From the NCBI GenBank assembly GCA_033763995.1, contig JANRJL010000056.1, positions 124,001 through 188,000 of the forward strand: a stretch of 64,000 bases of DNA, read 5' to 3'. The notes under the pieces were generated by a model. The model made no database searches and was not told the DNA's origin. It saw only the letters and a program-made list of their open reading frames with translations. Numbering within the stretch: position 1 is the stretch's first letter; every line of letters starts with the position of its first letter. This DNA comes from GCA-2737725 sp033763995 (GTDB lineage: Bacteria > Pseudomonadota > Alphaproteobacteria > Rhodospirillales > Rhodospirillaceae). Below, piece after piece: positions 26,167 through 35,352 of this stretch. The translations under genes were made by a program, and so were the position numbers.

Positions 26167-27294
26167 ATGCTCAAGGTCCGCATCATTCCCTGCCTCGACG
26201 TGAAGGACGGCCGCGTCGTCAAGGGCGTCAACTTCGTCGGCCTGAAGGACGCGGGCGACCCGGTGGAGCAGGCCCGCGCCTACGACGCCGAGGGCGCCGA
26301 CGAGCTGGTGTTTCTCGACATCACCGCCAGCCACGAAAACCGCGACACGCTTTATGACGTGGTGCGGCGCGCCGCCGAGCAATGCTTCATGCCCCTCACG
26401 GTGGGCGGCGGCGTGCGCACGGTGGAGGACATTCGTAAATTACTTTTGGCCGGGGCCGACAAGGTCTCCATCAACACCGCCGCCGTGAAAAACCCCGAGT
26501 TCGTCAAGGACGCCGCCGAAAAATTCGGCAGCCAGTGCATCGTCGTGGCCATCGACGCCAAGCAGACCGGACAGGACACATTCGAGATCTTCACCCACGG
26601 CGGGCGCAACGCCACCGGCATCGATGCCGTGGCCTGGGCGAAACGCATGGTTGAATACGGGGCGGGGGAAATTCTGCTCACCTCCATGGACCGCGACGGC
26701 ACCAAGGCGGGCTACAACCTCGCGCTCACCCGGGCCGTGGCCGACGCCGTGCGCGTGCCGGTGATCGCCTCGGGCGGGGTGGGCGAATTGCAGCACATCG
26801 TCGACGGCGTGATCCACGGTCATGCCAGCGCGGTGCTGGCCGCCTCGATTTTCCACTTCGGCGAATATTCCATTCGCCAGGCAAAGGAGTATCTTCAGGC
26901 GGCGGGGCTGCCGGTGCGTTTAGCCGCGGCCGGTCCGCAGCGTCGAGGGAATGCCATGAGCGCGGACGAAAGAATTCTAGCCGAGATGTTCCAGGTGATC
27001 GAGGCGCGCAAGGCCGCCGATCCCGAGGCGTCCTATACCGCGCGTTTGTTCGCCAAGGGCACCAACAAGATCGCGCAGAAGCTGGGCGAGGAAGCGGTCG
27101 AAGCCGCCATCGCCGCCGTGGCCGAGGGCAACGAGCGGCTGGTGAAGGAAAGCGCGGACGTGCTTTACCACCTGCTGGTGCTGTGGTCCGCCAAGGGCGT
27201 CATCCCCAGCCAGGTGTGGACCGAGCTTGAAAAACGTTTCGGCACCTCGGGGCTGGCGGTGAAAGAACAGAGAAAGAAAAACAATACGGGTTAG
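26167..27294 (+). CDS. hisF: Imidazole glycerol phosphate synthase HisF read through into phosphoribosyl-ATP pyrophosphatase HisE
   Basis: One open frame of 375 codons encodes two enzymes. Residues 1 to about 250 are HisF: IIPCLDVKDGRVVKGVNF with Asp11, then TVGGGVRTVEDI, ILLTSMDRDGTKAGYN and VIASGGVGELQHI. From about residue 264 (ATG at 26956) comes a complete HisE: ARLFAKGTNKIAQKLGEEAVE and ESADVLYHLLVLW. A GAGGGA at 26945-26950 with a 5-bp spacer precedes the internal ATG, so HisE could also be made alone. HisF normally ends near PVRL; see the finding on the missing stop. Confidence 0.93.
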   Translation: MLKVRIIPCLDVKDGRVVKGVNFVGLKDAGDPVEQARAYDAEGADELVFLDITASHENRDTLYDVVRRAAEQCFMPLTVGGGVRTVEDIRKLLLAGADKVSINTAAVKNPEFVKDAAEKFGSQCIVVAIDAKQTGQDTFEIFTHGGRNATGIDAVAWAKRMVEYGAGEILLTSMDRDGTKAGYNLALTRAVADAVRVPVIASGGVGELQHIVDGVIHGHASAVLAASIFHFGEYSIRQAKEYLQAAGLPVRLAAAGPQRRGNAMSADERILAEMFQVIEARKAADPEASYTARLFAKGTNKIAQKLGEEAVEAAIAAVAEGNERLVKESADVLYHLLVLWSAKGVIPSQVWTELEKRFGTSGLAVKEQRKKNNTG

Positions 27295-27303
27295 GCGGCG
27301 ACC

Positions 27304-27666
27304 ATGCCTTACGACGAGAACAATATTTTTGCCCGCATTCTGCGCGGCGAGATTCCCTGCAAGAAAGTGTTCGAGGACGCCCACACGCTGGCCTTCGAGG
27401 ATATCCATCCCCAGGCCCCCGTGCACACGCTCGTTATTCCCAAGGGCAAGTACGTGACATGGTCTGACTTCGCCGCCAAGGCCAGCGATGCCGAGATCGC
27501 CGCGCTGACGCGCGCGGTGCTGAAGGTGGCCGAAATCAAGGGCGTGGCGGAGACCGGCTATCGCACGCTGGTCAACAACGGCGTCAACGCCGGCCAGGAA
27601 GTGCCGCACCTGCACATTCACGTCTTCGGCGGCGGGCCCTTGGGGCCCATGCTCGCGCGGCGGTAA
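27304..27666 (+). CDS. HIT-family purine phosphoramidase (HinT-like)
   Basis: A 120-residue histidine-triad protein with HLHIHV near residues 101-106 and the N-terminal NIFARILRGEIPCKKVFED. HinT hydrolyses adenosine phosphoramidates and aminoacyl-AMP. It starts 9 bp after the hisE end, the usual place in alphaproteobacteria, and its stop abuts the stop of the convergent gene with no base between. Confidence 0.95.
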   Translation: MPYDENNIFARILRGEIPCKKVFEDAHTLAFEDIHPQAPVHTLVIPKGKYVTWSDFAAKASDAEIAALTRAVLKVAEIKGVAETGYRTLVNNGVNAGQEVPHLHIHVFGGGPLGPMLARR

Positions 27667-28284
27667 TTACTGTTTCGGCGTCTTGGCCGGGCAGGGATGT
27701 TTCGCGTCGCCGTCGGCGCAGACGATCGAGGCCGTCAGGAACGCCACCGCGTCCTCCAATTCCCGCTGCGGAATTTCCGGGCCCTCGTCGCCGTAAGCGG
27801 GCGTGCGCCAGGCGCGGGTGAGAATATAAAGCCGCTGATTGCCCTGGATGGCCTTGCTGTAGCGCGTCTCGCCCATGCCGGTGTCGCGGTTGCGTTTACA
27901 GCCCAGCACCCAAAAGGCCGAGGGAAATCCGTTGTTGAGCCCCGACTGGAACGCGCCTTCCACCGAGCCCTCGCAGGCGTCGCGGTTTTGGCCCTGGGCG
28001 CGCCGCTGCAGGGCGTCGAGCGGCAGCGTGTTGAGTTCGTGATAAACCTCAAGCGTGATCTTGTTGCGCCACGTCACCAGGCCCTCGCTCTCGGGCACGT
28101 AGTCCAATACCTCGATGTTGCCGCGATTGGTGGCCGCCTCGGTCCAGCCGGCGGGAAACAGCGGCATCACCAGCCGCTCGCCCGAGAGGGGCTTTTGCGT
28201 CGGATGCAATTGCGATTGCGCAAGCGACGGCCCGTTCAATAGAGCGAGCGCGCAACCGAAGATAAAAGAAAATCGCATCGTCAT
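27667..28284 (-). CDS. Secreted protein of unknown function
   Basis: About 205 residues with a signal peptide (MTMRFSFIFGCALALLNGPSLAQ). The mature part has two Cys pairs (DACEG and LGCKRN; VCADGD and HPCPAK) that could form disulfides and a PLFPAGWTEA start. It resembles small alphaproteobacterial hypothetical exported proteins but I cannot name a family. The gene stands alone between hinT and the VOC gene. Confidence 0.7.
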   Translation of the reverse strand: MTMRFSFIFGCALALLNGPSLAQSQLHPTQKPLSGERLVMPLFPAGWTEAATNRGNIEVLDYVPESEGLVTWRNKITLEVYHELNTLPLDALQRRAQGQNRDACEGSVEGAFQSGLNNGFPSAFWVLGCKRNRDTGMGETRYSKAIQGNQRLYILTRAWRTPAYGDEGPEIPQRELEDAVAFLTASIVCADGDAKHPCPAKTPKQ

Positions 28285-28402
28285 GGTGGTGGGATATTCC
28301 CGTCAAAACGCGGCGAAGTCATGGCGGTGCCAGGCCTTGTCCGAAACGCCATGGTGCCCGCCAAAGGTTGCCAAAGCGTTGCCGCCCCGCTGTTCGCGCA
28401 GG

Positions 28403-29407
28403 TTACTTGCGGTCTTCGATCAACTCGATCAGCTCGCCGGCGGGGCCCACCAGCGTGGCGGCGCGCACCCCGGCATAGAGCGCGCGCGGCGGCGCGATGA
28501 AGGGCGCGTCGATGCTCGACAACGAACTCACCGAGAACGTGGTCATGGCCACGCCCGGGGGCAATTGCCCCGCGTTGCGCGGGCGCGGTCCGGCGGGCGG
28601 CGGCAGCCCGTCCAACTCCAGCTTGTTGCCTTGTTCGGCCAGCACCAAGACCGAGAGATCGAAGATATGCGTGGCGGGCAAACCCAAGGCGTCGGACAGC
28701 ACGCCCACGGTGAATTTCAGATCGCCCTGGTCACCCAATGAAAAGGTGTCGCGATAGAAACTCTTGAGCGCGCCCACGTCGGGCCCCGCCACCACCATGA
28801 TGAAGGGCCGATCGATGGCTGACCGCGGCACGGGATGATTGGACTTGGCGCGGTCGCCGGAATGGCTGGTGAGGTAGATCACCTCGCCGCCCGGGCCCAG
28901 CACCTGCATGGCCTTGATGGGCGAGCCCGCCGCCAAGGCATCGGCCTTGCCGATGATTTGCACGGATGTGCCCTCAAGCCGGCGCTGCAGCGCATCGGCG
29001 TTTTCCACCACCAGCTCGATGGCGTTCCAGCCGTAACCCCGCAGGGGTTGATAATCGGGCACCGGGTCGATCTCGACCAGGCGCACGAACACGTCGGCGC
29101 CGCTTTCGGGCTGCAGCAAGATCTGCCGGCGTCCCGCCATGGCGGGCGTGCCCCAGGACGCGGCAAGGTCTTTGCCGATCTTGCCCATGCCTTGCGGCAC
29201 GTAGGACAGCCACGTGCTGTACCAGGCCGCGGCGGCGGTGACGTCGGGCACGCCGACGGTGGCCATTTTGATGCGCTTGAGCTTGGCCGCGGCGGGGCCT
29301 TGCGCCAAGCCGGGGCGGGCCCCCATGCCGGCCAATGTCCACGTGGCCGCGCCACCCAAAGCGCTCAGCCAGAGACGGCGAGAAAGCATCGGAAGATCAC
29401 GCGTCAT
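28403..29407 (-). CDS. Exported VOC-fold protein, two domains
   Basis: About 334 residues from the ATG at 29407, chosen for AGGAGG at the right distance; the frame opens to 29494. The N-terminus LSRRLWLSALGGAATWTLAG is a likely Tat signal. Two VOC modules follow, starting IKMATVGVPDVTAAAAWYSTW and FIMVVAGPDVGALKSFYRDTF, the last ending GPAGELIELIED. It belongs with the exported VOC protein at 2.2-3.2 kb. Substrate unknown; the divergent flavin monooxygenase may act in the same pathway. Confidence 0.8.
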   Translation of the reverse strand: MTRDLPMLSRRLWLSALGGAATWTLAGMGARPGLAQGPAAAKLKRIKMATVGVPDVTAAAAWYSTWLSYVPQGMGKIGKDLAASWGTPAMAGRRQILLQPESGADVFVRLVEIDPVPDYQPLRGYGWNAIELVVENADALQRRLEGTSVQIIGKADALAAGSPIKAMQVLGPGGEVIYLTSHSGDRAKSNHPVPRSAIDRPFIMVVAGPDVGALKSFYRDTFSLGDQGDLKFTVGVLSDALGLPATHIFDLSVLVLAEQGNKLELDGLPPPAGPRPRNAGQLPPGVAMTTFSVSSLSSIDAPFIAPPRALYAGVRAATLVGPAGELIELIEDRK

Positions 29408-29450
29408 GGACGCCTCCTGATCGCATCGTGGTTTAACGGCAAAATGACTA

Positions 29451-29627
29451 ACAACGAGTGTCGCGATTCCGAAGTTCGTTTGGTATCCCTGCACGCACTT
29501 TAACGAACTTCGGAATCAAAGCGACACTCGAGCACTATGAATCTAGTGTGGTTCTTGGATTTGAAGTTCCTCAAAGTGCGCGCGGCATAATCCTAGGAAC
29601 TTCAAATCCACCACACTAGTATTGCCG
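29451..29627 (+). repeat. Composite double-hairpin element, copy M1
   Basis: Two bulged hairpins in tandem. Hairpin A (29455-29530) has a 10-bp base stem and a 15-bp upper stem, with four unpaired bases (29517-29520) on its 3' side. Hairpin B (29543-29619) has 9 and 16 bp stems with four unpaired bases (29552-29555) on its 5' side. A second copy in reverse orientation is at 48035-48198. It sits between two divergent genes. Confidence 0.85.
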
Positions 29628-29678
29628 GGCTTTCCCGCACTTCCTAACGTGTGAAATGTACAGCAGGCGGCACGACGA

Positions 29679-30845
29679 ATGAAGAATGCGCATGTGTTGA
29701 TTGTCGGGGCGGGCATGGGCGGGCTCACGGCCGCGCTGGCCCTGCAGCGGGCGGGCCTCAAGGTCTCGGTGTTCGAAACCGCGCCGCAGTTGGGCGAGGT
29801 GGGGGCCGGCCTCACCATCAGCCCCAACGCCACCCATGCGCTGGAGTACGTCGGCCTCGGCCCCTACATGGCCGCGCACGCCGACCGCCCCGAGGCCGGC
29901 GCCAGCTTGCACTACCAAACCGGCGAGGTGCTCTACTACACCCAGCGCGACAGCGATTTCCGCAAAACCTACGGCGCCGAATACTATCAAATCCACCGCG
30001 CCGATCTGCACAACGGGCTGGCCGACGCGGTCAAGACCAGGGATCCGGGCGCGATCCGCGTCGACCACACCTTCAAGACCGCGGTTCAATCGGGCGACAA
30101 GGTGACGGTCACCTTCACCAACGGCCAAAGTTACACCGGCGACGTGCTGATCGGTTGCGACGGGGTCAAATCCGTCGTGCGCGAGCTTCTCTACGGCCCC
30201 GACAAGCCGAAATTCACCGGCCAAGCCGCCTTCCGCGGCTTGGTGGACGCGGGTCCGGTGCGCGAGCATATCGTGCCCACGCCGTCGGCCACCGCGCTCG
30301 GTCCGGGGCGCCTCTTCACGCGCTACTACCTGCGTCATCGCACGCTCATCAACTTCGTCGGCCTCGTGCGCACCGACGCATGGAAAGAGGAAGGCTGGGC
30401 CATCCCCGCCACGGTCGAGGAAATGCTGTCGGTCTATGGCGACTTCAACGAGCACGTCAAAGCCATCATCCGCTCGACGCCGCCGGGGCGGCTGTTCAAA
30501 TGGGGCCTGTTCGACCGCGAGCCGCTGCCGCGATGGACCCGGGGGCGCATCAGCCTGTTGGGCGACGCCGCCCACCCGATGCTGCCGTTCCTCGGCATGG
30601 GCGCGGCCATGGCCATCGAGGACGGCGCCGTCCTGGGGCGCGCCTTCGAGGCGGCCACCACCGTCGAGGAGGCGCTCGCGCGCTACGAACAGGCGCGCCG
30701 GGAACGCGCCAACATGGTGCAGATCAACTCGCGCAAGCAGGCGCTGCTGTATCAGTCCGACGATCCGGCCACCATGCGCGGCCAAACCTCCGGCGAAATG
30801 CGCCTCGGGCTGTTCGACTACAACGTGAAGACGGTCCCAGTCTGA
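29679..30845 (+). CDS. FAD-dependent aromatic-ring monooxygenase (salicylate-hydroxylase-like)
   Basis: A 388-residue class A flavoprotein monooxygenase. The FAD fold GAGMGGLTAALALQRAG is at the N-terminus, the DVLIGCDGVKS (DG motif) is mid-protein, and LLGDAAHPMLPFLGMGAAMAIED is the second FAD motif. Relatives hydroxylate salicylate or 3-hydroxybenzoate using NAD(P)H. The exact substrate is not inferable. Divergent from the exported VOC gene across the composite repeat. Confidence 0.9.
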   Translation: MKNAHVLIVGAGMGGLTAALALQRAGLKVSVFETAPQLGEVGAGLTISPNATHALEYVGLGPYMAAHADRPEAGASLHYQTGEVLYYTQRDSDFRKTYGAEYYQIHRADLHNGLADAVKTRDPGAIRVDHTFKTAVQSGDKVTVTFTNGQSYTGDVLIGCDGVKSVVRELLYGPDKPKFTGQAAFRGLVDAGPVREHIVPTPSATALGPGRLFTRYYLRHRTLINFVGLVRTDAWKEEGWAIPATVEEMLSVYGDFNEHVKAIIRSTPPGRLFKWGLFDREPLPRWTRGRISLLGDAAHPMLPFLGMGAAMAIEDGAVLGRAFEAATTVEEALARYEQARRERANMVQINSRKQALLYQSDDPATMRGQTSGEMRLGLFDYNVKTVPV

Positions 30846-30859
30846 TTTGATGTGACCGT

Positions 30860-31555
30860 TCAGGGCACCACGGGCGGCCGTGCAAACATTTGCACCGACG
30901 TGATTTCATAGCGAAACCCGCCGTCTTGGCTGGCGCCCCAGCGCGGATAGCGAATGCCGCCCGGCCCCTCGGCCAGGGGCCCGAACACCGTTCCGGCGTC
31001 ACTGGCCCCGGTTCCGAACAGCACGGGTTCGCCCGCGGGATTCAAACGGAACCAGTTCAAGCGCTTGGTCTCCGACTCCCAAATTTCCAGACCGTCGGTT
31101 TGAGCCGCGCGGAGCATCAGCGACGGGTCGTCAGCGGCAAGGCGTTGCAGCGTGCGATAAATATTCGAACCCCACCAGGCGCGCTCGTCCGCGATCCGCT
31201 CGGGCGTGAGCGGCTGCTGTGGCCCGCTGTCGCGCTGGCGCCACCCAGTGTCGCCGTCGATCTCGATGATGCTGTGCAGCTGGGCGTTGCGCGCCTCGAA
31301 GCGCAGGCGCGGGCGCGTGAAGTCGTTCCAAATGGTGTTGCTGTAGGGCGCGGGCTGATCGGTTTGATGGTGCGTGGCATCCACCCGCAACCCCGCCACG
31401 CCTTTCCACGCGTCGCGCCCGCCCATGGCGGCCAGCAACCGTTCGGCCATCGCACGCCCATTGCCGGGAGTCGCCGCCTGTTCTTGCGCGAGGGCCGGGT
31501 CAACCGCCACCGTCAACAGGACCATCAGGCGTACGCGGCAGAGTAAATGTTTCAT
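30860..31555 (-). CDS. Secreted protein of unknown function
   Basis: About 231 residues from the ATG at 31555, preceded by GGAGA; the frame opens to 31660. A signal peptide ends at PALAQE. The mature protein begins with a helical segment AMAERLLAAMGGRDAWKG, then an outer-membrane-lipoprotein-like all-beta region (DGDTGWRQRDSGP, FRYEITSVQMF). The pattern resembles LolA/LolB-like outer membrane lipoprotein carriers seen in bacterial hypothetical proteins, but the similarity is too weak to name. Alone between the monooxygenase and comM. Confidence 0.65.
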   Translation of the reverse strand: MKHLLCRVRLMVLLTVAVDPALAQEQAATPGNGRAMAERLLAAMGGRDAWKGVAGLRVDATHHQTDQPAPYSNTIWNDFTRPRLRFEARNAQLHSIIEIDGDTGWRQRDSGPQQPLTPERIADERAWWGSNIYRTLQRLAADDPSLMLRAAQTDGLEIWESETKRLNWFRLNPAGEPVLFGTGASDAGTVFGPLAEGPGGIRYPRWGASQDGGFRYEITSVQMFARPPVVP

Positions 31556-31968
31556 CGCTGTCTCCAGTAGGTTCAATGGGCGGCTCATCGTGGCCGAGCC
31601 CGACAATACGCCGCCGCCTCGGGCTCTACGATGCCGATGTGAGTTGTGGGGAAAACCCACGACTTTTCGTGACGCCGATTTCCATCAGGCGTAAAATCAA
31701 TTTCTGAATGCGCATGATGCGCGCGGGCCGCGATGGATCGTGGCGCCCCGCCGCTGGCGCCTGATTTTCAACACCGTTGAGCTGCCGCGCTTTTACGGGG
31801 CGCGAGGAGGATCATGCGAGGTTTGGCGTGAGTTTTGGAGCAACATTACAATTCCTGATATCAAAAAAGGGTCTTTCGGGAATCGTTGATTCTCAAGGGC
31901 TTAGGACCCCTTTTGCCTGCTCTTTTTTGATACTTCCTGAAATAACAGGGGAAACAGGCGACCCCCAC
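31556..31968. other. Intergenic region with AT-rich palindromes
   Basis: A 413-bp gap without a convincing gene. Between 31859 and 31932 lies an 11-bp inverted repeat (TATCAAAAAAG at 31859-31869, its complement at 31922-31932) around a second short dyad GAATC/GATTC. The stretch is unusually AT-rich for this genome. The left end should hold the promoter of the 30.9-31.6 kb secreted protein. Confidence 0.6.
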
Positions 31969-33495
31969 CTAAACCGCCATTTTCCCGGGCATCATGCGCC
32001 GGTAACTGAGCGCCTCGGCGATGTGCAGGCGTTTGACGTTATCGGCACCGTCGAGGTCGGCGATGGTGCGCGCGACGCGCAAGATGCGGTGATAGCCCCT
32101 GGCCGACAGGCGCACCTTCTCGGCGGCTTGCGTCAGCAGCGCGCGGCCGTCGGCGTCGGGCGCGGCCACGGCCTCCAGCAGTTCGCCGTCGGCCTCGGCG
32201 TTGCTGGTCACATGGCTCGCGTTGTGCCGGGCATAACGTGCCACCTGAATTTCTCGCGCCTTGGCCACGCGCGCGGCCACAGCGGTGGAATTTTCCTTGG
32301 GCGGCGGCGCGCTCATGTCGAGCGGGTCCACCGGCGGCACGTCGATGTGAATATCGATGCGGTCGAACATCGGCCCGGAGATTTTGCCTTGGTAGTCCTC
32401 GGCGCAGCGCGGCGCCTTGGAGCATTCCATCGCCGCCACACCCAGGTAACCGCACTTGCACGGGTTCATGGCGGCCACCAGCATGAAGCGCGCCGGATAG
32501 GTGGCATGGGTGTTGGCGCGGGCAACCACCACCTGTCCGGTCTCCAAGGGTTGGCGCAAGGCTTCCAGGCTTTGGCGGTTGAACTCAGGGAGTTCGTCCA
32601 AGAACAACACGCCGCGATGGGCGAGCGAAATTTCGCCGGGCTTTGCGCGCAAGCCCCCGCCCACCAGCGCGGCCGTCGACGCCGAATGATGCGGATCGCG
32701 GAAAGGCCGCCGGCGCAAAATCGCTCCGCCCGCCAGTTGCCCGGCGATGGAATGAATCATGCTGACGTCCAGGGCCTCGCTCGCGGTCATGGGCGGCAAC
32801 AACCCGGCCAGGCGTTGCGCGAGCATGGACTTGCCCGCGCCGGGCGGGCCCACCATGAGCATGTTGTGGCCGCCGGCCGCGGCGATTTCCAGCGCGCGTT
32901 TGGCGGTCTCCTGGCCCTTGATGTCCTTCAAGTCCGGCGGCGGTGCCGCGTCGGGAATGGGTGCGGGCGTGGGCGAACTCAAGATCGCCGCGCCCTTGAA
33001 GTGATTGATCAGTTCCAACAGCGTGCGCGGTGCCAAGATGCCAGAGCTGCCCGCCCAGGCCGCCTCGCCGCCCTGCGCGCCAGGGCAGATCAGGCCGCGG
33101 TCCTCGGCGTTGGCGGCAATCGCCGCGGGCAACACGCCCGCCACGGGCGCGATGGAGCCGTCCAGCCCCAGCTCGCCCAAGGCCGAATAGCTGCCCAGGT
33201 CCTCCGGCGGCACCACGCCCATGGCGGCCAGCACGCCCAGGGCAATCGGCAGGTCGAAGTGACTGCCCTCCTTCTGCACGTCGGCGGGCGCCAGGTTCAC
33301 GGTGATGCGCTTGGGCGGCAGCCCGAGCCCGATGGCATTCAGCGCCGCGCGAACTCGTTCTCTGGATTCCGCCACGGCCTTGTCGGGCAGGCCGACGATG
33401 ATGAAGTTGGGCAAGCCGCCGCCGATGGCCACCTGCACCCGCACCGGCAACACCTCGATGCCGGAAAAGGCGACGGTGTGAACCAGGGCGGCCAC
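31969..33495 (-). CDS. comM: ComM/YifB-family Mg-chelatase-like ATPase
   Basis: A 508-residue AAA+ protein. The Lon-like N-terminal domain opens VHTVAFSGIEVLPVRVQVAIGGGLP. Walker A is GPPGAGKS at residues 216-223; the sensor region contains RGVLFLDELPEFNR, and a cysteine cluster (CKCGYLG, CSKAPRCAEDY) follows as in other YifB proteins. ComM is a helicase for branch migration during natural transformation. Last gene of the rsmI to comM run on the minus strand. Confidence 0.95.
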   Translation of the reverse strand: MAALVHTVAFSGIEVLPVRVQVAIGGGLPNFIIVGLPDKAVAESRERVRAALNAIGLGLPPKRITVNLAPADVQKEGSHFDLPIALGVLAAMGVVPPEDLGSYSALGELGLDGSIAPVAGVLPAAIAANAEDRGLICPGAQGGEAAWAGSSGILAPRTLLELINHFKGAAILSSPTPAPIPDAAPPPDLKDIKGQETAKRALEIAAAGGHNMLMVGPPGAGKSMLAQRLAGLLPPMTASEALDVSMIHSIAGQLAGGAILRRRPFRDPHHSASTAALVGGGLRAKPGEISLAHRGVLFLDELPEFNRQSLEALRQPLETGQVVVARANTHATYPARFMLVAAMNPCKCGYLGVAAMECSKAPRCAEDYQGKISGPMFDRIDIHIDVPPVDPLDMSAPPPKENSTAVAARVAKAREIQVARYARHNASHVTSNAEADGELLEAVAAPDADGRALLTQAAEKVRLSARGYHRILRVARTIADLDGADNVKRLHIAEALSYRRMMPGKMAV

Positions 33496-33504
33496 GGCGC
33501 GAGG

Positions 33505-34350
33505 CTAGGTCGGCCGCGTGGGCGGCGGCGGCGCGGGAAACGCGATGCCCTCGCGGTCGAAGCTGTGCTTCAACCCCAAGATCAACTCGCCCTTCACGCC
33601 CAGCAGGTCTTCGGTTTTCACCCACACTTGAACCGACAACATCGCCGCCGCGTCGCCGAGCCTGGCGATGCCGATGGCCGGGGGCGGATCGGGCAGGATG
33701 CGCAAGTCCTTGGCCACCACCGCCTTGGCCAGTTCCAGCGCCTTGCCGATGTTGCTGGTGTGGGCCACGGGCACCTCCACGTCGATGCGCCGCGTGGCGT
33801 GGCCCGTGACGTTCTTGATGACGCCGCCCAAAATGGCGCCGTTGGGCACCACGATCTTGATGTTGTCGGCGCTGGCGATCTCGGTGGTGAACAAGGTGAT
33901 GGCCTTGACCACGCCGGCCACGCCCGCGGTCTCGACGGAATCGCCGACGCGGAAGGGGCGCAACAGAACCAGCAGCATGCCCGAGGCCACGTGATTGAGC
34001 GTGCCTTGCAGCGCCAAGCCGATGGCCAGGCCCAGCGCGCCGATGACGGCGACGAAGCTGGTGGTCTGCACGCCCACGCTCGACAGCACGGCGACGAGGG
34101 TGAAGGTCAGCACCGCGTATTTGGCGGTGGACGCGGCAAAGGTGACGATGGTCTGGTCGACGCCCCTGAAACGGGCGAAGCCGCGCAGAATTCCGCGCTG
34201 GACGAAGCCCGCCGCGATCCAGCCGATGACAAGGATCGCGATGGCGCCCAACACCTGCAGGCCGTAGGTGGTCACCACCGCCATGCCCGTCTCCACGGCT
34301 TGGCTCAGTTGCTTTTCGAGCTGCGCTTGTGTGGAGGAAATCTGGTCCAT
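33505..34350 (-). CDS. MscS-family mechanosensitive channel
   Basis: A 281-residue small-conductance channel with three predicted membrane segments: VVTTYGLQVLGAIAILVIGWIAA, YAVLTFTLVAVLSSVG and SFVAVIGALGLAIGLALQGTL, the last being the pore helix TM3. A beta and alpha/beta cytoplasmic domain follows (FRVGDSVETAGVAGVVKAITLF). It relieves turgor under osmotic downshock. Ten bp upstream of comM and 12 bp downstream of gshB in transcription order. Confidence 0.92.
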   Translation of the reverse strand: MDQISSTQAQLEKQLSQAVETGMAVVTTYGLQVLGAIAILVIGWIAAGFVQRGILRGFARFRGVDQTIVTFAASTAKYAVLTFTLVAVLSSVGVQTTSFVAVIGALGLAIGLALQGTLNHVASGMLLVLLRPFRVGDSVETAGVAGVVKAITLFTTEIASADNIKIVVPNGAILGGVIKNVTGHATRRIDVEVPVAHTSNIGKALELAKAVVAKDLRILPDPPPAIGIARLGDAAAMLSVQVWVKTEDLLGVKGELILGLKHSFDREGIAFPAPPPPTRPT

Positions 34351-34362
34351 CGCCGCCCGCCC

Positions 34363-35301
34363 TCAGCGCCTCGCCTCGATGGCGTCCCACACCAGGACTT
34401 CGAGGGCCGTGCCGTTGAAGCGGTTGATCTCCTGGATACCCGTGGGCGAGGTCACGTTGATTTCCGTCAGGTAGTCGCCGATGACGTCGATGCCCACGAA
34501 AATCAGGCCGCGTTCCTTCAGCGCCGGGCCGATGGTCTCGCAAATCTCGCGCTCGCGCTTGGACAGCTCGGTCTTTTCCGGTCGGCCGCCCACGTGCATG
34601 TTGGAGCGCGCCTCGCCCGCCGCTGGAACTCTATTAATGGCGCCGACAGCTTTACCGTCCACCAGGATGATCCGCTTGTCGCCCTGGCGTACTTCGGGGA
34701 CGTAGCGCTGCACGATCACCGGCTCGCGCCAGGTGGTGGTGAACATCTCCAGCAGCGCGTTGAGATTCTCGTCGTCGGGGCGCACGTGAAACACGCCTGC
34801 GCCGCCATTGCCGTAGAGCGGCTTGATGATCAGGTCCTTGTGCGCGGCGCGGAAGGCGCGAATCTCGTCGACGTCGGACGAGATCAGCGTCGGTGGCATG
34901 ACGCCGGGAAAATGCGTGACGAACAGCTTTTCCGGCGCATTGCGCACGCTGACCGGGTCGTTCACCACCAGCGTCTTGGGGTGAATGTGCTCCAGCACAT
35001 GCGTGGCGGTGATGTAGGCCATGTCGAAGGGCGGGTCCTGGCGCATCAGCACCACGTCCATTGTCGACAAATCCAACGTCTCGAAGGCGCCCAGCGTGGA
35101 ATGATTGCCCTGCTCGCGGCGCACCTGCAGCGCGCGCGCCTTGGCCAGCACCTTGCCCTCGCGCAACGACAAATGCTTGGGCAAATAGTGAAACAACTTA
35201 TGCCCGCGCTTTTGCGCTTCCAGCGCCAGCACGAAAGTGGAATCGGCGTTGATGTTGACGGACTCGATAGGGTCCATCTGGATGGCAACGGTCAAGGTCA
35301 T
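34363..35301 (-). CDS. gshB: Glutathione synthetase
   Basis: A 312-residue ATP-grasp ligase that joins gamma-glutamylcysteine and glycine. The start MTLTVAIQMDPIESVNINAD is typical; LIIKPLYGNGGAGVFHV and the C-terminal EINVTSPTGIQEINR are the ATP and metal-binding segments. It lies in the common alphaproteobacterial order with yraN and rsmI, but here a SirB1-like gene and a palindromic repeat intervene. Confidence 0.97.
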   Translation of the reverse strand: MTLTVAIQMDPIESVNINADSTFVLALEAQKRGHKLFHYLPKHLSLREGKVLAKARALQVRREQGNHSTLGAFETLDLSTMDVVLMRQDPPFDMAYITATHVLEHIHPKTLVVNDPVSVRNAPEKLFVTHFPGVMPPTLISSDVDEIRAFRAAHKDLIIKPLYGNGGAGVFHVRPDDENLNALLEMFTTTWREPVIVQRYVPEVRQGDKRIILVDGKAVGAINRVPAAGEARSNMHVGGRPEKTELSKREREICETIGPALKERGLIFVGIDVIGDYLTEINVTSPTGIQEINRFNGTALEVLVWDAIEARR

Positions 35302-35352
35302 GTGAAGATTTTTCTTTCGGGCAACGAGAGAAATACCGAAGTTGAGATGTTA

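Noticed and set aside
29451..29627. CRISPR array
   Set aside because: The repeats are inverted hairpins, not direct repeats with unique spacers, and no cas gene is near.
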